A DNA stretch of 63,042 bases from Brenneria alni (GCF_003666245.1 NZ_MJLZ01000026.1:1-63042); one strand, 5' to 3'; shown: positions 26,159 to 35,740, counted from the first letter of the stretch. The notes: generated from the letters alone by a model not told the origin. Program-made: numbers and translations.

Positions 26159-28476
26159 TTTCGTTTCCCTTTCGAATCGGGCAACGCCAAAGGCGCCAGC
26201 AGGAAAGCGGTAAAAATACCGCTGCAAAGCACAATACCAAAACTGCTGATCGCCTGAGTGGCGCTGAACACCAGCATCCCCAACGTGAGTAACGCCGTAC
26301 ACATCGCCAGCGTGACTGCCAGCAGCGAGGTCATCGGCGTACCGTGCGGGTTACTGAAAAACAGCGTGTAGTTAATGCCAATCCCTAATACCAGCATCAG
26401 AGCCAGCAATGAGAACAGATTCAGAGAATATCCGCTCAGGGCCAGCGCCGCCAGACCACCGCCTAACGACAGAACCGAAGGCACCACGCTTCGCAACCCG
26501 TGGCGCAGCCCCATGCGAACCACATAACTCAGGGCGATCACCGCCAGAGCGGCGGCCAACAGCCAGCCTAACATTACGCGATAGAAACCGAACAACTCAT
26601 CAAAGGTGCTTTTTCGGTCAATCCACTCAACGCCGGGCACCGTTTTTGTCAGTTGAGCCAACTCAGCGCTGTGAGTAACACCGCTTACCGGCACCAACGC
26701 TCCGCTTTTTCCTTCAGGCAGGGTCAGCCACAGTAGCCGCCACCCTTCGCTTATCGGGCTGTTAAACCAGATTTCCGGCGTCACCGGCATGGGCTGCACG
26801 TTCGGGCTTGCCACATCCACCCCCGCCTGGTTAAGACGCCCCATCACCACAGGCGCCGCCGACGCGATAAGTTGCAGGTCGCTCTGCTGCTGCGTCAAAG
26901 ATGAGAGCGGTAACAAACGGTAGGTTTTTAACCACGCGTTCTGTTGCGCTTCATTCAATTTTGGCGCCAGTTGCTCCAGCCGCTGCAACGTTTGTTCAGC
27001 ACTGTCACCGTAGACCACAAACCAGGTTTGATCGGCGCTCTGCCCGGTCAGCGCGGTTATTTGCCGCTCCTGCTGCATTAACGTGGCCGGCAGCGCCTGA
27101 AGCTGGGAAATGTCATCATTCACTTCTAAGCGCAGCAGCCCAGTCACGGAGATAACCAGCAGCGCCGACGGTAGCCCCCAACGCACCTTGCGGTTATATC
27201 GCCAGGCGGCCAGCCAGCGCCCCATCAGCATCATAGCGGGAACAGGCCGTACCGGCAGCCCCTTGACCAGAAAAGGATACCAGCACACCACCGTCAGGCA
27301 GGATGCCGTCAGCCCTGTCGCCGCAAATACCGCAAGCTGTTGTAAACCGGGGAACGGCGCCAGCACCATAATCAGATAAGCTATCGCCGCGGTTCCCAGT
27401 GCAAGCAATAAGGCGGGAAGCACTTTTCTCAGGCTCTCAAGCGCGGAAACATGGCCGCCATGCACCATGCGCTCGGTAAGATAATAAAGCGTATAGTCCG
27501 CCGAAATTCCGACAATGCTGATGCTCATCACCAGCGTCATCAGATGCAGCTCACCAAACAACAACAACGTAAACACCGTACCGGCCAGCGCGCCAATGCC
27601 AACCGACAGGGCGCACAGCAACAAAGGCCGCGGGGAGCGGAAAACGGAAAAAATCAGCAGCAATACCCCCGCCACCGTCGCCACCCCAAGAGTGGACACA
27701 TCATGCTTCGCCTGTTGGCTGGCGTAGTTGCTGAACAGCACCGTACCCCGCGTTAACACCTGCGCCTCAGGAAACTGTGCTTTAAGCGACGCCTGCAACG
27801 CATTAAGTTTATCGACCAGTTGCTGATTATGCGCCATATCAAACGAATTGCCGCTCAGTTCACCGTGCAGGAAATACCAGCTTCGGCCCTGCGGATCTTT
27901 AGCGGTAAGCCAGCCCTGCGACAACCCCAACTGGCTGGCGTTTTGTTGCAATGCCAATTGCGACCCGCGTACCAGCATCAGCGGGTCGTGATTCAACTCC
28001 TGACCGCTGACGCCGGCAAATGCGGAATAAAGCTGCGCCAATACCCAGTCGGCCTGTGCGGCCCCCCCTTTTTCCAGGCGCGCACGCGTGGCGCTGTCCA
28101 CCAGACCATTACGATGTTCAAAAACAAACTTTCCCCACAGCCGTTGCTGTTCGGCATCAATCGGGCCTTTCACATTTTGCAGATCAGGAAGCGTTTGCAA
28201 CTGTTGCCACCACCGGTAGGCGACAGCAGGATCCGCCTGCTCACCGGGCGTCACCAGCCATACCATCTGTCGGTCAAGGCGCTGCATAAAGCCTTGCTGC
28301 AACGCAGGAGGGATCGCTCCCATCGACTGCTTCGGCAGCAGTGCAAGCACGCTGCTGTTGATCTGCGCTTTCGGCAACAGACAGATCAGCGCCCCGATCA
28401 GTGCAATACAGCACAGCCCCCAGAAAAAGGCCGCACGGCGTACCCGCTTAGAAAACGAAACGCTGCTGCTCGTCAT
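26155..28476 (-). CDS. apeM: MMPL/RND-type exporter ApeM
   Basis: A 773-residue inner-membrane protein with two MMPL halves, each a large periplasmic domain followed by a bundle of membrane spans (about 240-420 and 620-770). Landmarks are SISIVGISADYTLYYLTERM in the first bundle and LVLGIGINYTLFF in the second, the proton-relay region of RND lipid transporters. It probably moves the finished aryl polyene lipid out of the inner membrane, with ApeL and ApeN. ATG 28476 is preferred over the GTG codon before it. The start overlaps apeL by 29 bases. Confidence 0.85.
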   Translation of the reverse strand: MTSSSVSFSKRVRRAAFFWGLCCIALIGALICLLPKAQINSSVLALLPKQSMGAIPPALQQGFMQRLDRQMVWLVTPGEQADPAVAYRWWQQLQTLPDLQNVKGPIDAEQQRLWGKFVFEHRNGLVDSATRARLEKGGAAQADWVLAQLYSAFAGVSGQELNHDPLMLVRGSQLALQQNASQLGLSQGWLTAKDPQGRSWYFLHGELSGNSFDMAHNQQLVDKLNALQASLKAQFPEAQVLTRGTVLFSNYASQQAKHDVSTLGVATVAGVLLLIFSVFRSPRPLLLCALSVGIGALAGTVFTLLLFGELHLMTLVMSISIVGISADYTLYYLTERMVHGGHVSALESLRKVLPALLLALGTAAIAYLIMVLAPFPGLQQLAVFAATGLTASCLTVVCWYPFLVKGLPVRPVPAMMLMGRWLAAWRYNRKVRWGLPSALLVISVTGLLRLEVNDDISQLQALPATLMQQERQITALTGQSADQTWFVVYGDSAEQTLQRLEQLAPKLNEAQQNAWLKTYRLLPLSSLTQQQSDLQLIASAAPVVMGRLNQAGVDVASPNVQPMPVTPEIWFNSPISEGWRLLWLTLPEGKSGALVPVSGVTHSAELAQLTKTVPGVEWIDRKSTFDELFGFYRVMLGWLLAAALAVIALSYVVRMGLRHGLRSVVPSVLSLGGGLAALALSGYSLNLFSLLALMLVLGIGINYTLFFSNPHGTPMTSLLAVTLAMCTALLTLGMLVFSATQAISSFGIVLCSGIFTAFLLAPLALPDSKGKRK

Positions 28477-29053
28477 CACTTAACGTCCTGGGCGTTATTT
28501 GTTGATTACTTAGGGTAATTTTAGTCAGATCGCCCTGACGGTCATCCAACTCGATCCCCTCAAGAAATGCCCGGCCATTAAGCGTGATGGCGTTAAACAA
28601 CTTATCCAACGGTGAAGTTGTCGGCGTCAGCACCAGCCGCCATTGCTGTTCGCCAAGATCGGTAAAGTCGATGGCAAAGTTTTGTTCCAGTACCTGACGA
28701 TCAGCCTGAAACAACGCACGCAATAAATGATTGAATTGAAACATCTGCGGATTATTTTCCGCGGTAACGATCTGCGGCGGTTGCCCGTTCATCACCTGAA
28801 CCATACGCTTATCATCCAGTACCATGGTCAGGGAGAAAGGCATTGCCTGATGCCACCACAGCCCTTTATCCTGCGCAATGAGCAGTTGTCCGCTGGACTT
28901 GAGCGGTTTCGCCATTCCTTTGATTGTTCGCAGTTGAGTAAAGTCCGCCCGCACCACCGGTTGGCTGCTGAAACGCTGTTGCAAATCATCCAGCGTGACG
29001 GCCTGCGCCACGCCGCTCAACAGCACCAAAACCGCAACTATCATCCGTATCAT
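28448..29053 (-). CDS. apeL: LolA-like outer-membrane carrier ApeL
   Basis: A 201-residue exported protein: signal peptide ending GVAQA (residues 1-18), then a LolA-type fold recognisable in VRADFTQLRTIKGM, GQLLIAQDKGLWW and TPTTSPLDKLFN. By analogy with lipoprotein carriers it should shuttle the polyene lipid across the periplasm. ATG 29053 overlaps the apeK stop (ATGA). Confidence 0.83.
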   Translation of the reverse strand: MIRMIVAVLVLLSGVAQAVTLDDLQQRFSSQPVVRADFTQLRTIKGMAKPLKSSGQLLIAQDKGLWWHQAMPFSLTMVLDDKRMVQVMNGQPPQIVTAENNPQMFQFNHLLRALFQADRQVLEQNFAIDFTDLGEQQWRLVLTPTTSPLDKLFNAITLNGRAFLEGIELDDRQGDLTKITLSNQQITPRTLSDDEQQRFVF

Positions 29054-29472
29054 GGCGTCACTCCCAGGCGCTCAAACAAAATCTGTGGAGAAACAAAACT
29101 TAGCTCACGGCTTCCCTCTTCCACCGCCACCTGAATGGTGTACCCGGTGGTGGCGCGCTGCCCGTTGCCGGCATCGAAAATCTGGTAGGCAATACGCAGG
29201 CGATTCTCAACCTCTTCAACCGTGGCTCGCACACGGATCCGCTGCTCATAGGTCAGCGCAGCGCGGTATTTAACACGCGTATCCACTACCGGCCAAGCAT
29301 AGCCGGAGGCTTTCATCTCGCGGTAGCCGTAGTTAAATTTATTGAGCAGCGCCTCGCGGGCCACTTCAAAAAAGCGAAAATAGTTGCCATGCCAGACAAC
29401 ACCCATAGGATCGCAGTCATGAAAGGAGACGGTCAGCTCCACGTCATGACTTAAACGGGGATCGTTTAACAC
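29050..29472 (-). CDS. apeK: Acyl-CoA/ACP thioesterase ApeK (4HBT hotdog)
   Basis: A 140-residue thioesterase with the 4-hydroxybenzoyl-CoA thioesterase motif DCDPMGVVWHGNYFRFFE, where the Asp is catalytic. In APE clusters it is a candidate for releasing or proofreading the acyl chain. It follows apeJ by two bases. Confidence 0.85.
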   Translation of the reverse strand: MLNDPRLSHDVELTVSFHDCDPMGVVWHGNYFRFFEVAREALLNKFNYGYREMKASGYAWPVVDTRVKYRAALTYEQRIRVRATVEEVENRLRIAYQIFDAGNGQRATTGYTIQVAVEEGSRELSFVSPQILFERLGVTP

Positions 29473-29474
29473 TA

Positions 29475-31199
29475 TTACTCCTTTTTCCCAGCGGCCTGAT
29501 CCTCATTCGGCAGGCTCCAGAAATCAAAAAAATTAAACCAGTCGAGGGGAGACTTCAGCGCATAATGCGCCAGACGTTCGGCATAGCGATCGACCACCTG
29601 CTGCAACGCTTCCTTACGGGTGGCTCGCGGCAACACGATAGGATCGGCAAACGGCTCACAGTAAACGCGCAGCGTTTTGCGTTCACGGAGCACGAACATC
29701 AGCAATACCGGGCAGCGCAACGCCGCCGCCAGCACAAATGGCCCCTGAGGAAAAGGGGCGTCACGGCCCAGAAACCGACTCCAGATAACACGACGTACTC
29801 CGCCGCGCTGGCGATTCACCGCTGTGCGGTCGCCAACGATCGCCACCCATTCACCGGCTTCCAGCTTTTGTTGCAACAGCATAGCGGTATCCGGGCCAAT
29901 ATTGCTGACCGGGATTAAATTCACCCCCGCCTGCGGGGCAATTTCTTCCAGCACCTGCTTAAAACGCTGTGAATTCTCGGTAAATACCAGTGCATTAATC
30001 ACCAACCCGCTAACCTGTTGCGCCAGCGCCCGGCAAACCTCGATATCACCAAGGTGAGACGCCAGGATCAACTGACCGCGCTGTCGTCCCTGCTCAATAG
30101 CCTCGCGGGCGCCGGGGGCGAAATCAATGTCTTTGCCCCAAAGTAAATCACCTCGCCAACTGGCAATTTTATCCAGCATTGACTGACCAAAACGCAAAAA
30201 ATGGTGATAACTGCTTAACGGCCCCGGCAACGATAGGTGATGTTGCCGCGCGTAATCAATTATCTGGCGCAGCCACGCCTGAGAGGCCCTACGCTGCACG
30301 TTGCCGGTAAGCCAGTAAAAGGCGATAACCGGCCACAGAAGCAGCGTAAACATCCCGCGCCCCAGCCGTCGATAAACCGCCAGCATAAAACGCATACCGA
30401 GCATCCCTTTTCGCTCGCCAACGCCTGACCAGTGCGCCTGACCGCGCTGCCTGAGCAATAAAGGAATACGCGGTAACATGCCGAAAAACAACCGGGTGTG
30501 CATCCAGGAAATACGCAGGTTATCGTGCAGGGCATCAAAGTGGGACAAACCATCCTGCGGGTAGATTACCTCGGTATCGACAAAGCGGCTTGGCGTGCCC
30601 GCCCAGTAAAGCCGCACCATAATTTCCGTATCGAAATCCATGCGTCGGCCAACCGTATGCCGGGCGGTCAACGCGAGCGTGGCATTTAGCGGATAAACCC
30701 GAAAGCCGCACATGCTGTCCTTCAGGGAAAACGAAAGCGTTTCAATCCATACCCAGACATGGGTGACATAGCGTCCATAGAGGCGCGATTTAGGCGCCGA
30801 CTCATCGTAAATCGGTCGGCCAGAAATCAGACAATCAGGGTAATGCCTCGCTTCTGTCAGCAAGCGAGGCGCATCCTCAATCTGGTGCTGCCCGTCGGCA
30901 TCCACCTGCAACGCATGGCTATACCCGGCTTTCGCCGCCGCCTCAAGGCCACAGATTACCGCCGCACCTTTCCCGCTGTTTTGTGCCAGACGGATCAGGG
31001 TGATGCGATCATTTCCCCCGGCCAACTGCGCCAGAACCCTTTGCGTTGGCGTATCACTTCCATCGTCAACGATGAAAATCGGCAGGGAAAGCGGTGCCAG
31101 GCGCGCCATAACAGCGTGCATCATGGCGCCATGGTTATAGCAGGGGATCACCACACAGGGCGAAAAACCACCATTTATCGATAGGTTTTTTATCGACAT
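29475..31199 (-). CDS. apeJ: Glycosyltransferase-acyltransferase fusion ApeJ
   Basis: A 574-residue two-domain protein. Residues 10-240 are a family 2 glycosyltransferase (VVIPCYNHGAM, IFIVDDGSD, and the metal-binding QVDADGQHQ). Residues 310-560 are an LpxL-like lysophospholipid acyltransferase domain with LASHLGDIEV. Such fusions are standard in APE clusters and are thought to attach the polyene to a lipid/sugar anchor. The start overlaps apeI by 10 bases. Confidence 0.85.
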   Translation of the reverse strand: MSIKNLSINGGFSPCVVIPCYNHGAMMHAVMARLAPLSLPIFIVDDGSDTPTQRVLAQLAGGNDRITLIRLAQNSGKGAAVICGLEAAAKAGYSHALQVDADGQHQIEDAPRLLTEARHYPDCLISGRPIYDESAPKSRLYGRYVTHVWVWIETLSFSLKDSMCGFRVYPLNATLALTARHTVGRRMDFDTEIMVRLYWAGTPSRFVDTEVIYPQDGLSHFDALHDNLRISWMHTRLFFGMLPRIPLLLRQRGQAHWSGVGERKGMLGMRFMLAVYRRLGRGMFTLLLWPVIAFYWLTGNVQRRASQAWLRQIIDYARQHHLSLPGPLSSYHHFLRFGQSMLDKIASWRGDLLWGKDIDFAPGAREAIEQGRQRGQLILASHLGDIEVCRALAQQVSGLVINALVFTENSQRFKQVLEEIAPQAGVNLIPVSNIGPDTAMLLQQKLEAGEWVAIVGDRTAVNRQRGGVRRVIWSRFLGRDAPFPQGPFVLAAALRCPVLLMFVLRERKTLRVYCEPFADPIVLPRATRKEALQQVVDRYAERLAHYALKSPLDWFNFFDFWSLPNEDQAAGKKE

Positions 31200-31540
31200 A
31201 GTTTGATTTTCCCGCTGCTGGCGATTCGTTCCGCCTCATGATCCAGAATATGGTAGCTAAAGGTAAGCCACTGCTTTTCGGCATTCCACGCCAACACCAG
31301 ACGGAGTGTTTTACCGGGCAGAATCGGCTGTTGAAATTTAACATTTTCGACCGCCGAAAACTGCCAGCCCGGAGCCAACAGTTCAACACCGTAATGCAGC
31401 ACCCAGTCAAGCTGTGCCACCCCCGGTAACAGCGGCTGGGCGGGAAAATGGCCCTTAAACCAGAACAGATCCTCCGTCGCCAGCAGGGTAAGTTCGGCCT
31501 GCTGTTGCGTACTCTGCCGAAAAAGCTCAACGGGCAGCAT
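31190..31540 (-). CDS. apeI: 3-hydroxyacyl-ACP dehydratase ApeI (hotdog fold)
   Basis: A 116-residue FabZ-like protein carrying WFKGHFPAQPLLPGVAQLDW, the dehydratase loop with its catalytic-site His. It is a partner of ApeP in forming the polyene double bonds. The frame is open 39 codons further, but ATG 31540 gives the compact family length and overlaps the ligase stop by 14 bases. Confidence 0.83.
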   Translation of the reverse strand: MLPVELFRQSTQQQAELTLLATEDLFWFKGHFPAQPLLPGVAQLDWVLHYGVELLAPGWQFSAVENVKFQQPILPGKTLRLVLAWNAEKQWLTFSYHILDHEAERIASSGKIKLCR

Positions 31541-32912
31541 GAAACAACGCCTGTATTTGCGGCCAGGCGCGTTTGCTCTGGCTATTATGGGGAATAATAT
31601 CAACGATGCGCCAGAAACGCGGCATTGCCAGCGGCTCCAGCCACTTGTGCAGCTCATTCCGCCACTGACGCTTTAACCGTGGCAAGTCAGCGGCCAAATT
31701 CGGCGAGGTCAGTACCAGCACCACACCAATGCCACTGCGCTCTGTGCGCGTTATCGGTAAAGCGACCACATCGACAATTTCAGGCAGATCAAGCAAACGC
31801 CGCTCGATCTCGCTGAGGGAAATACGTTTATCTTCTATTTTAACCACGCGATCGTGCCGCCCACTAAGCTGAAAGTTCCCTGCATCGTCAAATTCCAGTT
31901 TATCGTCAAGCTTTTGCCCCGCCGGATGCGGGATCAGCGCCGAACGCGCCCACCAGTGACCCTGCTCATCAGCCAACAACGACACCCCGGCGAAAAGTCG
32001 CCACGGCGTGTTTTCGGCGCCACGGGCACGCCAGGCAAGCACACCGGTTTCGGTGCTACCGTAAATTTCATCAACTGGCGTAGTAAACCAGCATTTCGCT
32101 GCCTCAGCGCTGGCCCAGGGTAAGGCGCCGCCAGCGGAAACAATCAACGGACAGAATGGCGCTTTGAGAGAATGGTCGATACGACGTAAAAAAGCCGGGC
32201 TGCTGATAAATGCATAGCGCCGTTGCGGATCCTGGGAAGTTAGCTGTTCGGTATAAAGCAACTGACGGCTGTCAAAGCATAACCCCAGCGCCATCGGCAA
32301 CCAGATGCGAAACGTCAGCCCATACAAGTGCTGGTGGGTAACGGAAGCGATAACGCAACAACCCCGTAAACGCGCTCCCCAGTATTGCGCCAGCCAGCGT
32401 GATTCCTCATCCAGACAGCGCACCGGTTTAACCACCTGTCGAGGCTTGCCGGTAGATCCTGAGGTAAAAAGCACAATGCAAGCATCATCCGCTATCTCAG
32501 GCAGAGCGGTATCAACCCGTTGTTCGCTTTCGGTTACCTTAAAAGAGGGGCAGTTCAGGTTGAGTGACGTATCCGTCAGCAACCCATCAAATTCATCAGC
32601 CTGCTCTTGTAGAAGAGACTGTCGGCAGTGTCCGGGAATGACCGGGATTTTTCCCGCATGTAGCGCAGCCAGTAACCCGATGGTAAAACGGTAACTGTCT
32701 TCAAAGCACAGCGCCCAGCGCAGCGCTTTGTGGTCAAGTAACTGCTGGCAAAGTACGGCAACCTGCCGTTTCAACATACCCAACGTGAACGTATGCACAT
32801 CATTGCTGGCAACAATTCGCCACGGGTCATCCTCACCGTTCAGCCAGTCACCAATCGCCAGAGGGGTAACACGGCTTATACTTGTCTTCGCAGGCGCTGA
32901 CGTACTATCCAT
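31527..32912 (-). CDS. apeH: AMP-dependent aryl acid-ACP ligase ApeH
   Basis: A 461-residue ANL-superfamily adenylating enzyme. The phosphate-binding loop LFTSGSTGKP is near residue 148, EIYGSTETG in the middle, and SGRHDRVVKIEDKRISLSEI near the C-terminus. In studied APE systems it activates a 4-hydroxybenzoate-type starter and loads it on an ACP. ATG 32912 is chosen (GGGGGGCG in front); it overlaps apeG by 37 bases. Confidence 0.86.
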   Translation of the reverse strand: MDSTSAPAKTSISRVTPLAIGDWLNGEDDPWRIVASNDVHTFTLGMLKRQVAVLCQQLLDHKALRWALCFEDSYRFTIGLLAALHAGKIPVIPGHCRQSLLQEQADEFDGLLTDTSLNLNCPSFKVTESEQRVDTALPEIADDACIVLFTSGSTGKPRQVVKPVRCLDEESRWLAQYWGARLRGCCVIASVTHQHLYGLTFRIWLPMALGLCFDSRQLLYTEQLTSQDPQRRYAFISSPAFLRRIDHSLKAPFCPLIVSAGGALPWASAEAAKCWFTTPVDEIYGSTETGVLAWRARGAENTPWRLFAGVSLLADEQGHWWARSALIPHPAGQKLDDKLEFDDAGNFQLSGRHDRVVKIEDKRISLSEIERRLLDLPEIVDVVALPITRTERSGIGVVLVLTSPNLAADLPRLKRQWRNELHKWLEPLAMPRFWRIVDIIPHNSQSKRAWPQIQALFHAAR

Positions 32913-33436
32913 TCGCCCCCCATCAATAGTCCCATCAGCAGATAGCTGATTATGCCGTTCCATAACGTCCACCAATGAACATTGCCTGCGAGGCAAGTCA
33001 GCACGGCAGCACTGCCGTTAAAAATGAAAAACAGGCACCAGATTTGTGTTACCCGGCGCGTATAGGCAATCGCCCGCGCCGAGAGTTCCTGTTCCCGCAT
33101 TCGTGCAAGACGTTCCACCAGCGGCACGCCGCTATAAAGCGATCCGCCAAACAACAACAACATCACCGCGTTTACCGCCACCGGATACCACAGTAGCCAG
33201 TCCCCCTCGCGTAGAAATAAGCTGGCGAGGGACAACGCCGCGCCAACCGCCGCCAACAGCAGCCCGGCTCCCTTAAAAACATTTTTCTCACCGTTCAGCG
33301 TGGCAAAGCGCAGAATAAACATCAGCACCAGCATCGGTAGCAGCCAACGGTGTTCCGGGTGGGTAACGCTAAACCAGACCAGAAAAGGCCAGGCCAACGT
33401 CATCAGCCAGCTCAGGCTATTTATCAACGCACGCAT
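32876..33436 (-). CDS. apeG: Membrane protein ApeG (COG4648 family)
   Basis: A 186-residue integral membrane protein with about six hydrophobic spans and a cytoplasmic loop ARMREQELSARAIAYTRRVT. The family is found almost only in aryl polyene clusters, beside the ACPs and the AMP ligase. No catalytic motif can be seen and its role is unknown. Confidence 0.8.
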   Translation of the reverse strand: MRALINSLSWLMTLAWPFLVWFSVTHPEHRWLLPMLVLMFILRFATLNGEKNVFKGAGLLLAAVGAALSLASLFLREGDWLLWYPVAVNAVMLLLFGGSLYSGVPLVERLARMREQELSARAIAYTRRVTQIWCLFFIFNGSAAVLTCLAGNVHWWTLWNGIISYLLMGLLMGGEWIVRQRLRRQV

Positions 33437-33451
33437 CGCTTGCTCAGGCCG

Positions 33452-33700
33452 TCAGCCTTCATCAATCAGGTTTTCTACCGCATCAACCACATCCTGCACG
33501 GTACGCACCGATTTAAACGTCTCCGGGGAAATTTTCTGGCCGATGCGCTTTTGCAGATGAACCACCATATCCACCGCGTCGATACTGTCCAGTTCAAGAT
33601 CTTCATAAAGGCGGGACTCTGGCTTGATATCCTCTGCATCCAACTCGAACAGTTTGACCAATAGAGTGGTAATTTCCTGATAAATTTCGTTTTTATCCAT
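33452..33700 (-). CDS. apeF: Acyl carrier protein ApeF
   Basis: An 82-residue acidic ACP. The phosphopantetheine serine is Ser39 in ELDSIDAVDM. It is one of two carrier proteins of the cluster, 21 bases after apeE. In described systems one ACP carries the aromatic starter and the other takes part in chain growth. Confidence 0.88.
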   Translation of the reverse strand: MDKNEIYQEITTLLVKLFELDAEDIKPESRLYEDLELDSIDAVDMVVHLQKRIGQKISPETFKSVRTVQDVVDAVENLIDEG

Positions 33701-33721
33701 TATTGACTCGTTATTTTATTA

Positions 33722-33988
33722 TCAGGCACTCACTGCGCGCTGAGTGTTAATGAAAGCAGCCAGCGTCGCAACGGAAAAAAAATGCTGACGCATCTCTTCG
33801 CTTTCAGCCGAAAGTACCACGCCATAGCGATTTTTTACCGCCAACCCCAGTTCAAGAGCATCGATAGAATCCAAACCAAGACCATCGCCAAAAAGCGGCG
33901 CATCGGTTTCGATTTCATCGACGCTAACGTCCTCAAGATTCAGAGATTCAATAATCATCTCTTTAATTTCAATGAATATATTTTCCAT
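33722..33988 (-). CDS. apeE: Acyl carrier protein ApeE
   Basis: An 88-residue acidic ACP with Ser41 in GLGLDSIDALEL as the phosphopantetheine site. It is encoded directly after the acyltransferase gene apeD and before the second ACP. Confidence 0.88.
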   Translation of the reverse strand: MENIFIEIKEMIIESLNLEDVSVDEIETDAPLFGDGLGLDSIDALELGLAVKNRYGVVLSAESEEMRQHFFSVATLAAFINTQRAVSA

Positions 33989-34003
33989 GCTTTTCCCGGA
34001 TAA

Positions 34004-34795
34004 TTATAAATTTTCTGGTGTTAAAGATTGTTGTAAAAGGCGATTCAGCCGACGTGCAGCCAGAGGGAGCACGTCTTCTGTCGCCATAAAGGTTTTATTG
34101 CTGATCCGTTCGCGAACACTAACCGTGAAATAAGGTTTCTCCGGCGGAATATGATACCAGCGACTTTGCTTATCCAACATCCTCTGACTACAGCGAATAT
34201 GCACTATGCGCAAATCACAGCCACAGCGCACGGCGATATTGGCGGCGCCGCGTTGCAACACCAGCGGTTCGCCATAACGCGTTCGCGTGCCTTCAGGGAA
34301 AATAACGATCACATCCCCGTTGTCCAGCCTCTGCCGACAATCGGGCAGCAGCGTCTCGGACTGGCTGTTGAGCAGGTAATTTGCCGAGCGGATAACGCCC
34401 CGAATAAACAGATTATGCTGCAACTCGGCTTTAACCAGACAATCCACATCCGGCATCACCGAGGCCAGCAATACGTAGTCAATTAACGACGGGTGGTTGG
34501 CGACTACCAGACAACCACTATCGGTTTGCAAGGTTTCAATGCCTTCAATGTGATAATCAAGCACCCCCAGCGTACGCAAGATCCGTAAAAAGAAGCGAAA
34601 ACAGGCCGATATGCTGCGGCGAGCCAACTGACGACGACGAGTGGCGTCGCGCTGAATCAGCAGCAGATTGAACCACACCAGCGATAGCAGTAAACCACCA
34701 AGACCAAACATCACAAAACAGCAGCCAGTCATCGCCAGCCGCCATAAACGATTTAAACGTGATGATGATCGTAATACCAAGGAAGATTCAGACAT
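34004..34795 (-). CDS. apeD: Lysophospholipid acyltransferase-type protein ApeD
   Basis: A 263-residue PlsC-like acyltransferase: a membrane anchor near residues 20-45, the catalytic NHPSLIDY (His-x4-Asp) and the substrate-binding FPEGTR. It likely transfers an acyl or polyene group to a lipid. ATG 34795 overlaps the end of apeC by 8 bases; an earlier in-frame start at 34831 would overlap more. Confidence 0.84.
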   Translation of the reverse strand: MSESSLVLRSSSRLNRLWRLAMTGCCFVMFGLGGLLLSLVWFNLLLIQRDATRRRQLARRSISACFRFFLRILRTLGVLDYHIEGIETLQTDSGCLVVANHPSLIDYVLLASVMPDVDCLVKAELQHNLFIRGVIRSANYLLNSQSETLLPDCRQRLDNGDVIVIFPEGTRTRYGEPLVLQRGAANIAVRCGCDLRIVHIRCSQRMLDKQSRWYHIPPEKPYFTVSVRERISNKTFMATEDVLPLAARRLNRLLQQSLTPENL

Positions 34796-35516
34796 CGCGC
34801 CTATCCCACTGCCAGTTGAGTCGTTCACCACGGATATGAAATGCCGGTTGCCGGGCCAGAAACGCGTGCAAAAATTGCAGGCTTTGCGGTAATTCTGGCT
34901 CTTCGCACTCCGCCATCGGCGTCGAGATACAGCTTATCTCCTCACCGCTGCCCAATAGCACAGCAACGGCATAAGGATAACGGGGCATCCATGCGGGAAT
35001 ATGCTGATGATAAAATTCAGGGATTACACCGTCGAAATCGACCAGCAGAACATTTCTGTAACCCGCGCTCTGTAATGCTTTTACCTCGACCAGTCCTTGC
35101 TGGAAAGAATCAACGCCAGCCGCAATGGATGTCGATACCAACGGCGCTTGCGCTGCTATGGTCAGGCTACCTGCGGCGGCATTGTGCACAGACATGGCGA
35201 AATCGGTAGGGGAAATATTTTCATTGCGTGATAACGCCAGCAAAATACGCAGGTTACGTTCCAGTTCACCGTGACGAGAGGTAAAAACAATCGCATCAAC
35301 AGATTGACGGCGAAGCAGCGTTAATCCGCAATCCACCGCTAGGCGACTGCCGCTGTTTAAACGGCGGGCCATCATCATTGGCAGCTGGCGACATTTTTCC
35401 AACGGCTGGTCTGCATGTATTACTGCTGTTCGCATCGCCCAATGCAGCCAGTCATCAAAATTGCCAAGCCCTGGCGCACTGGCCTGCCAATCAAGGATTG
35501 AAAAAGCGAGTTTCAT
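34788..35516 (-). CDS. apeC: Chain-length factor-like ketosynthase ApeC
   Basis: A 242-residue beta-ketoacyl synthase N-terminal domain. The position of the active-site Cys is occupied by Ala (STSIAAGVDSF), and no second His motif is present, so it is not itself a condensing enzyme. In APE systems this half-size protein pairs with ApeO and sets chain length. First gene of the cluster; about 510 bases separate it from glmS. Confidence 0.83.
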   Translation of the reverse strand: MKLAFSILDWQASAPGLGNFDDWLHWAMRTAVIHADQPLEKCRQLPMMMARRLNSGSRLAVDCGLTLLRRQSVDAIVFTSRHGELERNLRILLALSRNENISPTDFAMSVHNAAAGSLTIAAQAPLVSTSIAAGVDSFQQGLVEVKALQSAGYRNVLLVDFDGVIPEFYHQHIPAWMPRYPYAVAVLLGSGEEISCISTPMAECEEPELPQSLQFLHAFLARQPAFHIRGERLNWQWDRRDV

Positions 35517-35624
35517 ACTATCGTTCTTCTTCCGGTGTTACATAAACCACAAGCACACATGCCATACCGCATCACTTTTTATTTTTTTTTAGAGATAAAA
35601 AGCTGATGACTGATACCAAGACCA

Positions 35625-35726
35625 TCAACTTGCTGTTCCACGATTATGCTGGGCTTCGGTAATAGCATCCAGCACGCTAACATTTTCTTTGTCATATCCG
35701 TAAGACTCAATGGTTTCCTTGATACG
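35625..35726 (-). other. Possible gene-end remnant between ape cluster and glmS
   Basis: A minus-strand frame reads RIKETIESYGYDKENVSVLD then AITEAQHNRGTAS and a stop. It has coding-like composition, no start codon, and a stop just upstream. It may be the 3' end of a deleted gene of the island, or chance. Not recognised. The rest of 35517-35737 is AT-rich and should contain the ape promoter; I could not identify it. Confidence 0.2.
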
Positions 35727-35740
35727 TCAAATGTGACTGA

